Source: Forficula auricularia (Eukaryota; Arthropoda; Insecta; Dermaptera; Forficulidae). Taken from it: a DNA stretch of 64,000 nucleotides. Made by a program: the position numbers and the translations under genes. Below, one piece after another: positions 35,888-46,260 of this stretch (position 1 is its first letter; every line of letters starts with the position of its first letter). Below the pieces are notes generated by a model. The model worked only from the letters and a program-made list of their open reading frames with translations, was not told the DNA's origin and ran no database searches. Location of the stretch: assembly GCA_024734495.1 (NCBI GenBank), contig JALMQS010000225.1:4610369-4674368 (forward strand), read 5' to 3'.

Positions 35888-36143
35888 ATGGCTAGTTCTC
35901 GACGTCAATGTTGTGTGAAAGGTTGCTTTCGCGACACAAAATCAGATAAAGAACATACTTTTTTTCGACGCCCTAAAAACAATGAAATGTAAGTAACCTA
36001 TTTAAAATTAACTAATAATTTATTTCTTTGATTTTTATGTGTTAATTCTTGAATAATTTAATTATAGAGCTAAACGCTGGTGTCAATTTGCTGATATCAA
36101 TGAAAATAATAAATATTTCTTTATATGTTCTGACAATTTTTAA
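35888..36143 (+). pseudogene. THAP-domain coding remnant, two exons
   Basis: Exon 1 (35888-35988) encodes MASSRRQCCVKGCFRDTKSD and continues EHTFFRRPKNNE. The donor is GTAAGTAA at 35989. The acceptor TTATAG ends at 36067, and exon 2 (36068-36143) reads AKRWCQFADI, then YFFICSDNF and stop TAA. The C-x3-C pair, the invariant Trp and the final Cys match the THAP C2CH zinc finger, the DNA-binding domain of P transposases. The fourth zinc ligand, normally His in CSxHF, is Asn here, and a stop follows directly; THAP-like residues continue downstream (KKYPRRLQRD) before another stop. About 59 residues, probably non-functional. Confidence 0.8.
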
Positions 36144-36800
36144 TCAAAAACAATTTATAAAAAATATCCACGACGTCTGCAGCGAGATTCTCCAGAATGA
36201 AGTGATTTCGTATCCACATTAAAGCCGTCCGTCCACAGGTCTCCAAACACCGGCTCTTGATTAGATTTTGTGCCAGAAGCCGACAACATATATATACATA
36301 TTTTTATTAAAATAAAGAATAGCCTATATTTTATAGGTAAATAGATATATCTTATTTTAATTTAATAAAAAAAAAGATCATTTCAATTAGAAAATAAAGT
36401 AAAAATATTGTTTATCTTTTTAAGTGTCTAGGTGATTCTTTGAAGGTTTTCCTCAAATAACTAATGTTGGCGAATGCGAATCACAAAAATTCCATTGAAA
36501 AGATTGTATTTATTTATTAAAATATTTGTAATGTCATTTTTTGGTCTAAATAAAAAAATGGTTAATTTTAAATTATTTTCAAGTATTTATTTTATATATG
36601 AATTTCCTCCTAGTCCCTCAAAGTCCCTGAATCTTAATTAAATTATTTTCAAAAAAGAAACTCAAAAAAGATACTTAAATCTTTACATTAATTATTTGCC
36701 AAAGTTTTTTTTTTAATAAAAGTACGATTTTATTATATATATATTTTAAAGATTTGTATTTATTTTAATTACAAAACAATTAATAATTTTTTCTTTAATA

Positions 36801-37081
36801 TACAGGGTGATTCACGGTCGATGGGACGTTATCCGTTTTATGTAAAACAGAAAGTCGGATTTTTCTGAAAATTTACCACCTTACATTTTCTTACCTGTTC
36901 TATCTATCTAAAAAATATAGTTGCTGTGACTTTTCAATGGAAGCCGAAACGTCGCAAGGCTGAAAATATTTTAGATCGATAGAACAGATAAGAAAATATA
37001 AGGTGCTAAATTTTCAGAAAAATCCGACTTTCCGTTTTACATAAAACGGATAACGTCCCATCGACCGTGAATCACCCTGTA
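36801..37081. mobile_element. Palindromic MITE with Tc1/mariner-like ends, 281 bp
   Basis: It begins TACAGGGTGATTCACGGTCG and ends with the mirror image (CGACCGTGAATCACCCTGTA), with TA at the junctions. Arms pair for over 80 bp (GGGACGTTATCCGTTTTA, AAAGTCGGATTTTTCTGAAA). The centre is non-coding. It is nested inside the P-like element, so it inserted later. Confidence 0.85.
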
Positions 37082-37499
37082 TATAAGCTCATGATAAATT
37101 ATTTTGAATCATCCGCTGTGTGACGTCACCAAAATTTTTCTCGATGAGATGCGGTTCCCGCCATTTTGCTTCAGTATACGACCCGCCAGAGAGCTCTGTA
37201 ACTCGTATACGCTAAAATACATAGGGCCCTTATGGAGCCTTCCTCTCTATATACTCTATGCTTTTATGAATCGCACTCGACGGATCTTACTTAGTACGTT
37301 TGGAGGGTATGCTCGCTTATAGGTATAGTTTGTTTGGCACCGACTTCAAAAAGTAATTTCATGTTAATATTTCGTCGTTTAGTTGTAACTAAATAAGATA
37401 ATTAATTATTTTATACCTTTTAATGTATTTTATTTGTTGCATTTAATTTTTTGAAGTCGGTTTTTATTTTTTCTTAAAAATTATTTTTGATAGGTTTTA

Positions 37500-37660
37500 T
37501 TTATTAATTGGATGAATAAAAATGAATCATATGTTTGATTCAAAACAGGTGCAGAAGGTGGGGTGCGGTGGTGGGGAATCCGGGGGTAGGGAGAGGTTTC
37601 GGGGGTGTGGTCGAGAGGGATGGAGGTGGGGGGGGGGGGGCTACATTGGGCGACTATTAT
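37500..37660. repeat. G-rich low-complexity tract
   Basis: A strongly G-biased stretch (repeated GGTGGGG, GGGGTAGG, and a G run at about 37629-37640) in otherwise AT-rich DNA, on the right shoulder of the 3.2-kb insertion. Potential G-quadruplex on the + strand. Confidence 0.6.
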
Positions 37661-38467
37661 ATATTTTTGTATTTTTTTAATTTGAAAGCGGCTCTCAAAT
37701 AAAAATCGACCTTTTTATCAGAATTTTAAATTAAAAATAATATTAAAATAAAGCTTTTAACTGATGGAAGAAGCGTACCGAGCATCGCTCGGTGCCTCCA
37801 GGTACTATGTTATTAATCGATAACAAATACGTATAAAATAACTTTTTGAATAGGATCTGACCAAGGGTTTTCGTGTAATTAATTATTAAAAATCGGACTT
37901 TTAACAAGTAGTGAATAGGGAATGTTGGCTGAAAGCATATATTTCGATTAATCTAGCCAAATCGTATGATGAGAAAAAAACAAAAAACTTTTATTTATAT
38001 AGATAAATTATCGTAGGTAACGTTAAAAAAAACTTTCTGACCCAGGGTTTTGTAAATATTCAAATCTAAATGATCGAAAATATCAGTCCGCTTCACTTAA
38101 AAATAAATAAATCACGTGACTCGAGTCAAAAGACATTTATTTATTATATTTATTAATTAAATTATTTCATATTTCCGATTAAAAATGATGTTAGCTAACA
38201 TCTAAATTAAAATAATTAATTTATGTGTTAAAATTTATAATTTTAGTCGAAAAAAGATTTAGATTTTATTTTGACTTGGTGGGTACTGTCCGAACAACCT
38301 TAAAATGATAAATTGGAGAAAAAAATTAAACTTTTTCAAGACTCGCTTTTGCAGTTTCGAAGGAATTTTTTTTTGACTTTTCGGCATTTCTAGGCATAAG
38401 CCAATTTATGATACTAATTAATATTTTTTAAAAATTTGTCTTTACCCAGGGATCAGATTTTTTGGCC

Positions 38468-38545
38468 AGATGCCTCGAGTCGGATTCGAACCCGAGTCCA
38501 CTTCTTTAGCAGGCTGGTACTCTAACCCCTAGCCTATCCGGACCC
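38468..38545 (-). repeat. tRNA-like module (SINE head or tRNA pseudogene)
   Basis: Minus strand reads GGATAGGCTAGGGGTTAGAG, then ACTCGGGTTCGAATCCGACT, with a perfect B box GGTTCGAATCC (38482-38492) and an A-box-like TAGGCTAGGGG. The T arm pairs well, but I could not form a standard acceptor stem or anticodon arm. It lies in a part of copy B missing from copy A. Confidence 0.6.
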
Positions 38546-39506
38546 TATTTCAAAGAATTAATAATGATAAATATTTAAATCTGAAATTAATTACGATTTA
38601 ATATTTTATCTAGAACCAAAAGACCTCGTTCTATTATAAAAGAAATTAAAAAATTAAAGTTGACAATTTTCTAAATAGGTCTGTACTTATGTTTGACTTC
38701 CTTGCAAAGTTTTGGCTCTAAAGGAAAGAGATCATTATATCCGCACCCTTTTTAGTCAATTTTCCTCTCAATTTGATTCTAATGAAAGAGTCGCACCACC
38801 AACACATTGCCGAAATGATAAAAAAAGTTAAAACTTATTTACGCTTCAGAAGCCCTTAAACGTAATTAATAATCAAATAAAATACAAATTATTCATTTAT
38901 GCCTATATTATAAGTACATCGTCTTAAAATCTCAGTAAAAATGTTTTCTGCATTTTTTGAAACACAAGATCTAAAGCTAAAAAGCCCCATATAATCTAAT
39001 CTATAATCAGTTCTCTGCATTGGAAATGCTAATATTTTACCACAAGAACGAACTTTCTACGACTCTTCACTCTTAGTTTATCGTGAGTATCTGAATCCAG
39101 ACACACAGTCCGAAAAATCATTCTTGAAAATGATAAAAGTAATATTTAATTTCAAAAATTGTATAGCTTAAACTATAATTATAAATGAGCCGAACAGACC
39201 GCCCTTCATCTGTACCGCATTTTTATTTTCAAATTAGGAGCAAGTTTTTTCAAAATTTCTCAAAAAAGAATTAAATGATGATAAATTTTTTTTTAGAGAT
39301 CTCAAGGTTATTGTAACTATAAAAAAAACCTCTTCTAATGATAAAGAATGTAGAAATTATTTTTTCCCGAGGTACTAATTATACCTATCATGTTCGGAAT
39401 AAGTAATTAGTATCTCAAAAAAATCTTCTAATGATAACTAGGAAATTTTTTTTTTTTAGTGATATAAATTATTTATCATGGCCGAGATAAAAAAGTGTAA
39501 TAATTA

Positions 39507-40160
39507 TTAGGGTGGTCCTTATTTTGTGTATTTTCGAATTTTTACGGGTTTTACGGAATTTTAAGGGCTCATATGGTTCGAAATAAATAAAAACAAATTT
39601 CCCTCCAAGTTTCAAGTCTCTATCTCAATTATAATCTATGCCCCAGCGATGTAAATTTCTCATCTAAATAATATGGGGTTTTTGGCATTAAAATATCAAT
39701 TTTTTATTCCGGCCAAAGTAATGGGTCAAAAAATTTCAAACTCTGTAGACTTTATCCTTATAATACTAGCTATCCATAAGAATTATTACAGATTTTAAGC
39801 TATTATAATTTTGGAGTTACAGCTAGATAAATTACTGCTATATCTTAGTGTTACTAAGTTATAGACTCCAAAATTATAATAGCTAAAAATCTGTAAAAAT
39901 TCTGATGGATAGCTAGTATTATAAGGATTAAATCTACAGAGTTTCATATTTTTTGAACAATTACTTTGCCCAGAATAAAAAATTGATCTTTCAATGGCAA
40001 AAACCCCCATGTTATTTAGATGGGAGAAACTTATATCTCTAGGTGCACAAGTTATAATTGAGATAGAGACTTGAAACTTGGGGGATACTTTTTTTTATTT
40101 ATTTCTAACCATACCTTGTCCGCGTAAAAATTTGAAACTACCCAAAATAAGGACCAACTA
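39507..40160. mobile_element. Palindromic element, ~650 bp
   Basis: Outer arms TAGGGTGGTCCTTATTTTG and the mirrored CAAAATAAGGACCAACTA. Inner arms are almost perfect around 39845 (CCAAAATTATAATAGCTAAA with its complement, and AACTCTGTAGA/TCTACAGAGTTT). The 71-codon minus frame is an arm shadow. A degraded equivalent is in copy A at about 18120-18600. Confidence 0.75.
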
Positions 40161-40526
40161 GTGCAGTGGTTCTTAACCTTTTTAAGCCGCGACCCAAATT
40201 TGAGAAATATGTTTATGTTGCGACCCAAAAAAACAAATTTTTTTTCATATCATTTCTTTTATGATTATTCTTAAACAATTTTCTTCAATTTTACAATGAT
40301 TACCTTTTTTTAAGTCACTTTTATCAATTAAGATAAACAAAGGTACCTACAATAACTTTATAGGTGTTTGTTCAAGGTGAAACATTTTTTTATTATTAAA
40401 GGTACCTACCTTTAGATCCAAGGAAAATTTAATGAAAAATCCCATGTGTTTTTAATTTTTACTTATATTAGTATTAAAAAAATTAAAATATATATTATAT
40501 TTCATTATTCGTGTCCATGATTAATA

Positions 40527-41142
40527 ATTAAAGGAATCGTAGGGAGTTGGACAAGACTTTAAATTAAATTAAATACAAGTTTTCGATTAAACATGCCATA
40601 CGTTTCGTTGTGCTGTTTTGCAACTTCTTCAGTGGCTCATTTATTAAACTTATTTGTCAGGATTTTTTACTACGAGAAAAAACATTTTCAAACAATAATT
40701 CTTTTTCTATCACAATTCATTCAACTGATCAACCAACATAAAATATAAACTATTTAAACAAATTAATTGTTTTTTGTCAAAAAACTAAAAGAATCCATTT
40801 GAACAAAGAAATTTTATTTATTTTATTTATTTTAACATACATCTTAAAATAAATAAAATTTCTTTGTTCAATTAGGTTCTTTAGTTTTTTGACAAAACAT
40901 GAATTTGTTTAAATAGTTTATATTTTATGTTGGTTGATCAGTTGAATGAATTGTGATAGAAAAAAGAATATTGTTTGAAATGTTTTTTCTCGTAGTAAAA
41001 AACTCTGACAAATAAGTTTAATAAATGAGCCACTGAAGAAGTTGCAAAACAGCAACTGAAGCGTTATTGGCATATTTAATCAAAAACTTGTTTATTTAAT
41101 TTAATTTAAAGTCTTGTCCAACTCCCTACGATTCCTTTAATT
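40527..41142. mobile_element. 616-bp near-perfect palindrome nested in the hAT-like element
   Basis: Arms from TAAAGGAATCGTAGGGAGTT (left) to AACTCCCTACGATTCCTTTA (right) meet near 40835. Both arms contain a hammerhead-like core in opposite orientation; only the left one is intact. Absent from copy A, where the flanks are contiguous near 19420. It could be two head-to-head copies of a short retroelement. Confidence 0.8.
40590..40645 (-). ncRNA. Hammerhead-ribozyme-like motif 3
   Basis: Minus-strand order: GAGCCA, CTGAAGA (40626-40632), stem-loop GTTGC-AAAACA-GCACAAC, GAAA (40603-40606), CGTA, TGGC. Stem I GCCA/TGGC extends with TAAATGA/ATGTTTA-like pairing. Stem III is minimal (A-U, C-G), followed by UA|U as the cleavage-like site. 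The mirror copy at 41033-41061 has a perfect GTTGC/GCAAC stem II, but GAAA has become GAAG. One extra base precedes stem II, as in the other two motifs. Confidence 0.5.
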
Positions 41143-42014
41143 AAAAATATATTTTTAAACTTATTGAAAATAAATGTTAGTAAAATATTTTTTTAACGAC
41201 ACTGCGTGACCCAAAGAATATGCTTAGCAACCCAATTTTGGGTCGCGACCCATAGGTTAAGAACCACTGACCTAGTGTAATATAGGAAAATATATTTTTA
41301 AGACATTTATCATTAGATGATTTTTTACAGATCTTGTAGCTAGACTTTGTAGCCATGTGTTCATTCATTCATTCAATTTTTTTTATCAAAATCTTTATAA
41401 ATCGTTTGTGAGAAATTTTATTTACTCTCTAATTTGAGCATCCACCAACGCCAAACACACCGCGGGATGGCTTGTAGGCGTTCAGGTCATTAACTCACAA
41501 TTTTGAAAGGAAAATGTACATAAGAAGTAGTTAATCGAACAAAATAATATAAACACTTTAATTAGTTATCGCCAAGTACTGTCTATCCTAGACAAATCTT
41601 CTAGAACAGTGATTTTCAACTACCGGTGTCTGCCCGGAATTTCCTGCCGGTTCAAGAAAAAGTGATCACCGCTCATTTAATTCATTATTTCTGGTATGCC
41701 TGGATGGAAAATTTAAATTTAAAATATTTAATTGACGAAATATTATATACATATTTTTCATAGATTGTTGTAAAAAAGATTGAAACCTTCTACTGACCTA
41801 AAGTTTGAAAATTTTTATTTTTCTCTTGTAGTAATAAATATTGTATAGTTTTAAAAACAATAAGATAAACTTGTGAGTGGAATAATTAATGTATATTTGT
41901 ATATTTTTGTGTAAATCGTTCTGATCCATGGAAATAGATCAAATCTTAGTAGAATTATTTCGTCCTATATTTTAATAACATTAATAAATAATCTATCTAT
42001 CATAAAATGTGTAA

Positions 42015-42187
42015 ATTAATAAAGTAAAGGGTGTGTAGTTTCACAGTGAATGAAATAAAACTCAAAGAGGCTTATACAAACTCAATATATTTCGGATTAT
42101 TAGTCCATCATCAGGAATTTACAAGTTAAAACTAACTAAGTTTTATTTCATTCACTGTGAAACTACACACCCTTTACTTTATTAATT
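42015..42187. mobile_element. Palindromic element carrying hammerhead-like motif, 173 bp
   Basis: The arms ATTAATAAAGTAAAGGGTGT, then GTAGTTTCACAGTGAATGAA, are mirrored on the right, ending ACTTTATTAAT at 42187. The centre holds the hammerhead-like sequence. The counterpart in copy A spans about 20262-20440. Confidence 0.8.
42071..42128 (-). ncRNA. Hammerhead-ribozyme-like motif 2 (copy B)
   Basis: Same core as at 20319-20373: CTGATGA (42108-42114), GGA-CTAATAA-TCC, GAAA (42090-42093), TATATT, GAGTTTGTATAAG. Stem I is weaker here (CTTGTAAATTC against GAGTTTGTATAAG, with a T-G wobble). The catalytic core is unchanged between A and B although stem I has drifted. Confidence 0.48.
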
Positions 42188-42436
42188 AATATCATGTTTC
42201 ACCTAAAACCTACACCACTTTCCCTAAGTAAAAAAAAAACATAAAATGTGTCTTTGAAATAACAAATTTCAATTTTCAATTACCTTTTCACAACATTCTT
42301 CACGTTATAAATGATAAAAAAATAAAGAGACTTGAACGCGTTGTGTTCCGAATTTTTTAGCTAAGGTAGTTGTTTCACCATCCAGCATTTTCCATGACAG
42401 GAAATGATCCATTTATAGATATAGGTTTTTCGGACA

Positions 42437-43254
42437 GGCTATGATCCGAATCCTTAAAAGTGTCATGGAAAATGTTAGATATCTATAAATTTAAAAGTTT
42501 TATCAAAACGTGGTCCAAGTAAACGTTCAACTTAACAAAATTTCCTAGAGAATGAGATAGGAATCAAGTTTCTAGGATGAGTAGTTTTCATTTTATGAAG
42601 CAAAACTGCGATTTTTTGCAAAAATTGCATTTTTCAAAACTTCAATCTCATTGCGGCACGGGTTACCATTATCCAATTAAGATGAAACTTTGTATCAATT
42701 GTAGAAAATGTAATCTAGTTTAAAAGTGTAAAGGGTTATCCTTGTCAAAAACGTGCTCCTTCATGGTCAAAATGGGAAAAAAGTCGGAGTTTTTGGGATA
42801 GGTATTCAAAAGTGATCCGGGGGGGGGGGGGCTGTTTTTTGAATCCTCATAGAAAATCGAACTATTAGACTATTAGGCTATGATCCGAATCCTTAAAAGT
42901 GTCATGGAAAATGTTAGATATCTATAAATTTAAAAGTTTTATCAAAACGTGGTCCAAGTAAACGTTCAACTTAACAAAATTTCCTAGAGAATGAGATAGG
43001 AATCAAGTTTCTAGGATGAGTAGTTTTCATTTTATGAAGCAAAACTGCGATTTTTTGCAAAAATTGCATTTTCAAAACTTCAATCTCATTGCGGCACGGG
43101 TTACCATTATCCAATTAAGATGAAACTTTGTATCAATTGTAGAAAATTTAATCTAGTTTAAAAGTGTAAAAGGGTTATCCTTGTCAAAAACGTGCTCCTT
43201 CATGGTCAAAATGGGAAAAAGTCGGAGTTTTTGGGATAGGTATTCAAAAGTGAT

Positions 43255-43285
<31 letters not shown>

Positions 43286-45534
43286 CTGTTTTTTGAATCC
43301 TCATAGAAAATCGAACTATTAGACTATTAGGCTATGATCCGAATCCTTAAAAGTGTCATGGAAAATGTTAGATATCTATAAATTTAAAAGTTTTATCAAA
43401 ACGTGGTCCAAGTAAACGTTCAACTTAACAAAATTTCCTAGAGAATGAGATAGGAATCAAGTTTCTAAGATGAGTAGTTTTCATTTTATGAAGCAAAACT
43501 GCGATTTTTTGCAAAAATTGCATTTTTCAAAACTTCAATCTCATTGCGGCACGAGGTTACCATTATCCAATTAAGATGAAACTTTGTATCAATTGTAGAA
43601 AATGTAATCTAGTTTAAAAGTGTAAAGGGTTATCCTTGTCAAAAACGTGCTCCTTCATGGTCAAAATGGGAAAAAAGTCGGAGTTTTTGGGATAGGTATT
43701 CAAAAGTGATCCGGGGGGGGGGGGGGGCTGTTTTTTGAATCCTCATAGAAAATCGAACTATTAGACTATTAGGCTATGATCCGAATCCTTAAAAGTGTCA
43801 TGGAAAATGTTAGATATCTATAAATTTAAAGAGTTTTATCAAAACGTGGTCCAAGTAAACGTTCAACTTAACAAAATTTCCTAGAGAATGAGATAGGAAT
43901 CAAGTTTCTAGGATGAGTAGTTTTCATTTTATGAAGCAAAACTGCGATTTTTTGCAAAAATTGCATTTTTCAAAACTTCAATCTCATTGCGGCACGGGTT
44001 ACCATTATCCAATTAAGATGAAACTTTGTATCAATTGTAGAAAATTTAATCTAGTTTAAAAGTGTAAAGGGTTATCCTTGTCAAAAACGTGCTCCTTCAT
44101 GGTCAAAATGGGAAAAAAGTCGGAGTTTTTGGGATAGGTATTCAAAAGTGATCCGGGGGGGGGGGGGGGGGGCTGTTTTTTGAATCCTCATAGAAAATCG
44201 AACTATTAGACTATTAGGCTATGATCCGAATCCTTAAAAGTGTCATGGAAAATGTTAGATATCTATAAATTTAAAAGTTTTATCAAAACGTGGTCCAAGT
44301 AAACGTTCAACTTAACAAAATTTCCTAGAGAATGAGATAGGAATCAAGTTTCTAAGATGAGTAGTTTCATTTTATGAAGCAAAACTGCGATTTTTTGGCA
44401 AAAATTGCATTTTTCAAAACTTCAATCTCATTGCAGCACGGGTTACCATTATCCAATTAAGATGAAACTTTGTATCAATTGTAGAAAATGTAATCTAGTT
44501 TAAAAGTGTAAAGGGTTATCCTTGTCAAAAACGTGCTCCTTCATGGTCAAAATGGGAAAAAAGTCGGAGTTTTTGGGATAGGTATTCAAAAGTGATCCGG
44601 GGGGGGGGGGGGCTGTTTTTTGAATCCTCATAGAAAATCGAACTATTAGACTATTGAGGCTATGATCCGAATCCTTAAAAGTGTCATGGAAAATGTTAGA
44701 TATCTATAAATTTAAAAGTTTTATCAAAACGTGGTCCAAGTAAACGTTCAACTAACAAAATTTCCTAGAGAATGAGATAGGAATCAAGTTTCTAGGATGA
44801 GTAGTTTTCATTTTATGAAGCAAAACTGCGATTTTTTGCAAAAAATTGCATTTTTCAAAACTTCAATCTCATTGCGGCACGGGTTACCATTATCCAATTA
44901 AGATGAAACTTTGTATCAATTGTAGAAAATTTAATCTAGTTTAAAAGTGTAAAGGGTTATCCTTGTCAAAAACGTGCTCCTTCATGGTCAAAATGGGAAA
45001 AAAGTCGGAGTTTTTGGGATAGGTATTCAAAAGTGATCCGGGGGGGGGGGGGGGCTGTTTTTTGAATCCTCATAGAAAATCGAACTATTAGACTATTAGG
45101 CTATGATCCGAATCCTTAAAAGTGTCATGGAAAATGTTAGATATCTATAAATTTAAAAGTTTTATCAAAACGTGGTCCAAGTAAACGTTCAACTAACAAA
45201 ATTTCCTAGAGAATGAGATAGGAATCAAGTTTCTAGGATGAGTAGTTTTCATTTTATGAAGCAAAACTGCGATTTTTTGCAAAAATTGCATTTTTCAAAA
45301 CTTCAATCTCATTGCGGCACGGGTTACCATTATCCAATTAAGATGAAACTTTGTATCAATTGTAGAAAATTTAATCTAGTTTAAAAGTGTAAAGGGTTAT
45401 CCTTGTCAAAAACGTGCTCCTTCATGGTCAAAATGGGAAAAAAGTCGGAGTTTTTGGGATAGGTATTCAAAAGTGATCCGGGAGGGGGGGGGGGGGGCTG
45501 TTTTTGAATCCTCATAGAAAATCGAACTATTAGA
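42437..45534 (+). repeat. Tandem satellite array, seven ~440-bp units with poly-G tracts
   Basis: Units start GGCTATGATCCGAATCCTTA at about 42437, 42876, 43330, 43772, 44217, 44658 and 45099 (spacing 439-454 bp); the array ends near 45534. Units differ at very few positions, apart from G-run length just before CTGTTTTTTGAATCCTCATA, which varies from about 12 to about 30. Conserved words are TTGCGGCACGGGTTACCATT and GTCAAAAACGTGCTCCTTCA. The first unit is entered from the unique flank CGGACAGGCT. It is non-coding on both strands. One unit exists in copy A and one diverged relative at 60985-61340. Confidence 0.95.
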
Positions 45535-46260
45535 CCAATTTTCTCTATTTTTTTTAATCGACTCGAAATTTTGTCCTCTTTAATTTGCTATAGCACGGTT
45601 ATTTAGAAAATTTGGATCGTTTTCGGGTTATAAACGAAAAACTGGAAAAAGTCCGAAAATTTCGAGGTTTCTAGGATTAGTGGTTTTCATTTTATGAAGG
45701 AAAAACTGCAATTTTTTGAAACAATGGATCATTTCCTGTCATGGAAAATGCTGGATATCTATAAATTTAAGAGTTTTAACAAAAAAGTAGTCCAAGTAAA
45801 CGTTCAAGTCAACAAAATCTCCTAGAGAATGAGTTAAAAATCAAGTTTCTAGGATGAATGGTTTTCATTTTATGAAGGAAAAACTGCGATTTTTTGCAAA
45901 AAATTCCAGTTTTTCAAAACTTCAACCACATTGCGGCACGAGTTACCACCATCTAATTAAGATGAAACATTTATTTCAATTGTAGAAAATGTAATCTAGT
46001 TTAAAAGTGTAAAGAGTTATCTTTGTCGAAAACGTGCTCCTTCATGGTCAAAATGGGAAAAAATCGTAAAAAGTCCGAGTTGTTGGGATAGGTATTGTGT
46101 TCCGTGGGGCTGATTTTTGAATCCTCATAAAAAATTGAACTACTGGACCAATTTTGTATTTTTTTTTCTTTAATCGACGCGAAATTTTTGTCCTATTTAA
46201 TTTACTATAGCACGGTTATTTACAAAATATGGACCATTTTCGAGTTATAAGCTAAAAACT
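45535..46260 (+). repeat. Diverged satellite-related units
   Basis: After the array the same words continue in diverged form (CATTTCCTGTCATGGAAAATG, GTAAACGTTCAAGTCAACAA-like, ATGGTCAAAATGGGAAAAAA). They give about 1.5 further old units without G runs. The array therefore expanded from one unit of an older repeat. Confidence 0.75.

Larger units (their letters stand above)
35657..37260 (+). mobile_element. P-element-like transposon (THAP-bearing, non-autonomous), 1.6 kb
   Basis: Terminal inverted repeats start CATAGAGTATATAGAGAG (left 35657; mirrored right end 37260). They are flanked by perfect 8-bp direct repeats CTTTTATG at 35649-35656 and 37261-37268. An 8-bp duplication, ends beginning CA, and an internal THAP zinc-finger exon pair are P-superfamily hallmarks. 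There is no RNase-H-like catalytic region, and a nested MITE (36801-37081) enlarges it. It is inserted within the 35.5-37.5 kb palindrome of the larger insertion. Confidence 0.82.
34648..37809. mobile_element. 3.2-kb copy-B-only insertion with 7-bp flanking repeat
   Basis: TTATTAA occurs at 34641-34647 and again at 37810-37816. Copy A has one equivalent site (ATATTAACGATAACAA near 17777), so A acts as the empty site. The right end carries a hairpin ACCGAGCATCGCTCGGT (37776-37792). Inside, inverted blocks with ACCGACTTCAAAAA (35515-35640 and 37340-37470) surround a P-like element. The 3' hairpin hints at a Helitron-like element, but no Rep/helicase is present and the 7-bp repeat argues for another mechanism. 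Class unresolved. Confidence 0.7.
40164..41269. mobile_element. hAT-like non-autonomous transposon
   Basis: Ends CAGTGGTTCTTAACC and its complement, a classic hAT-type terminal repeat; arms continue as TTTGGGTCGCGACCC-like words. Flanks AACTAGTG (40156-40163) and ACCTAGTG (41270-41277) agree at 7 of 8 positions, consistent with an old 8-bp hAT target duplication. No transposase is present; the interior is interrupted by a 616-bp palindrome. Degraded relative in copy A, about 18600-19535. Confidence 0.8.

Noticed and set aside
37776..37809. Helitron 3' terminus at the end of the 3.2-kb insertion
   Set aside because: The hairpin is present, but there is no clear CTRR end, no A/T host junction and an apparent 7-bp duplication; kept only as a possibility.
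38468..38545. Functional tRNA gene
   Set aside because: Good B box and T arm, but no acceptable acceptor stem or anticodon arm could be drawn.
42437..45534. Regular tandem units as a possible CRISPR-like array
   Set aside because: Whole 440-bp units are repeated with no short repeat/unique spacer alternation, and the genome is eukaryotic; it is a satellite.
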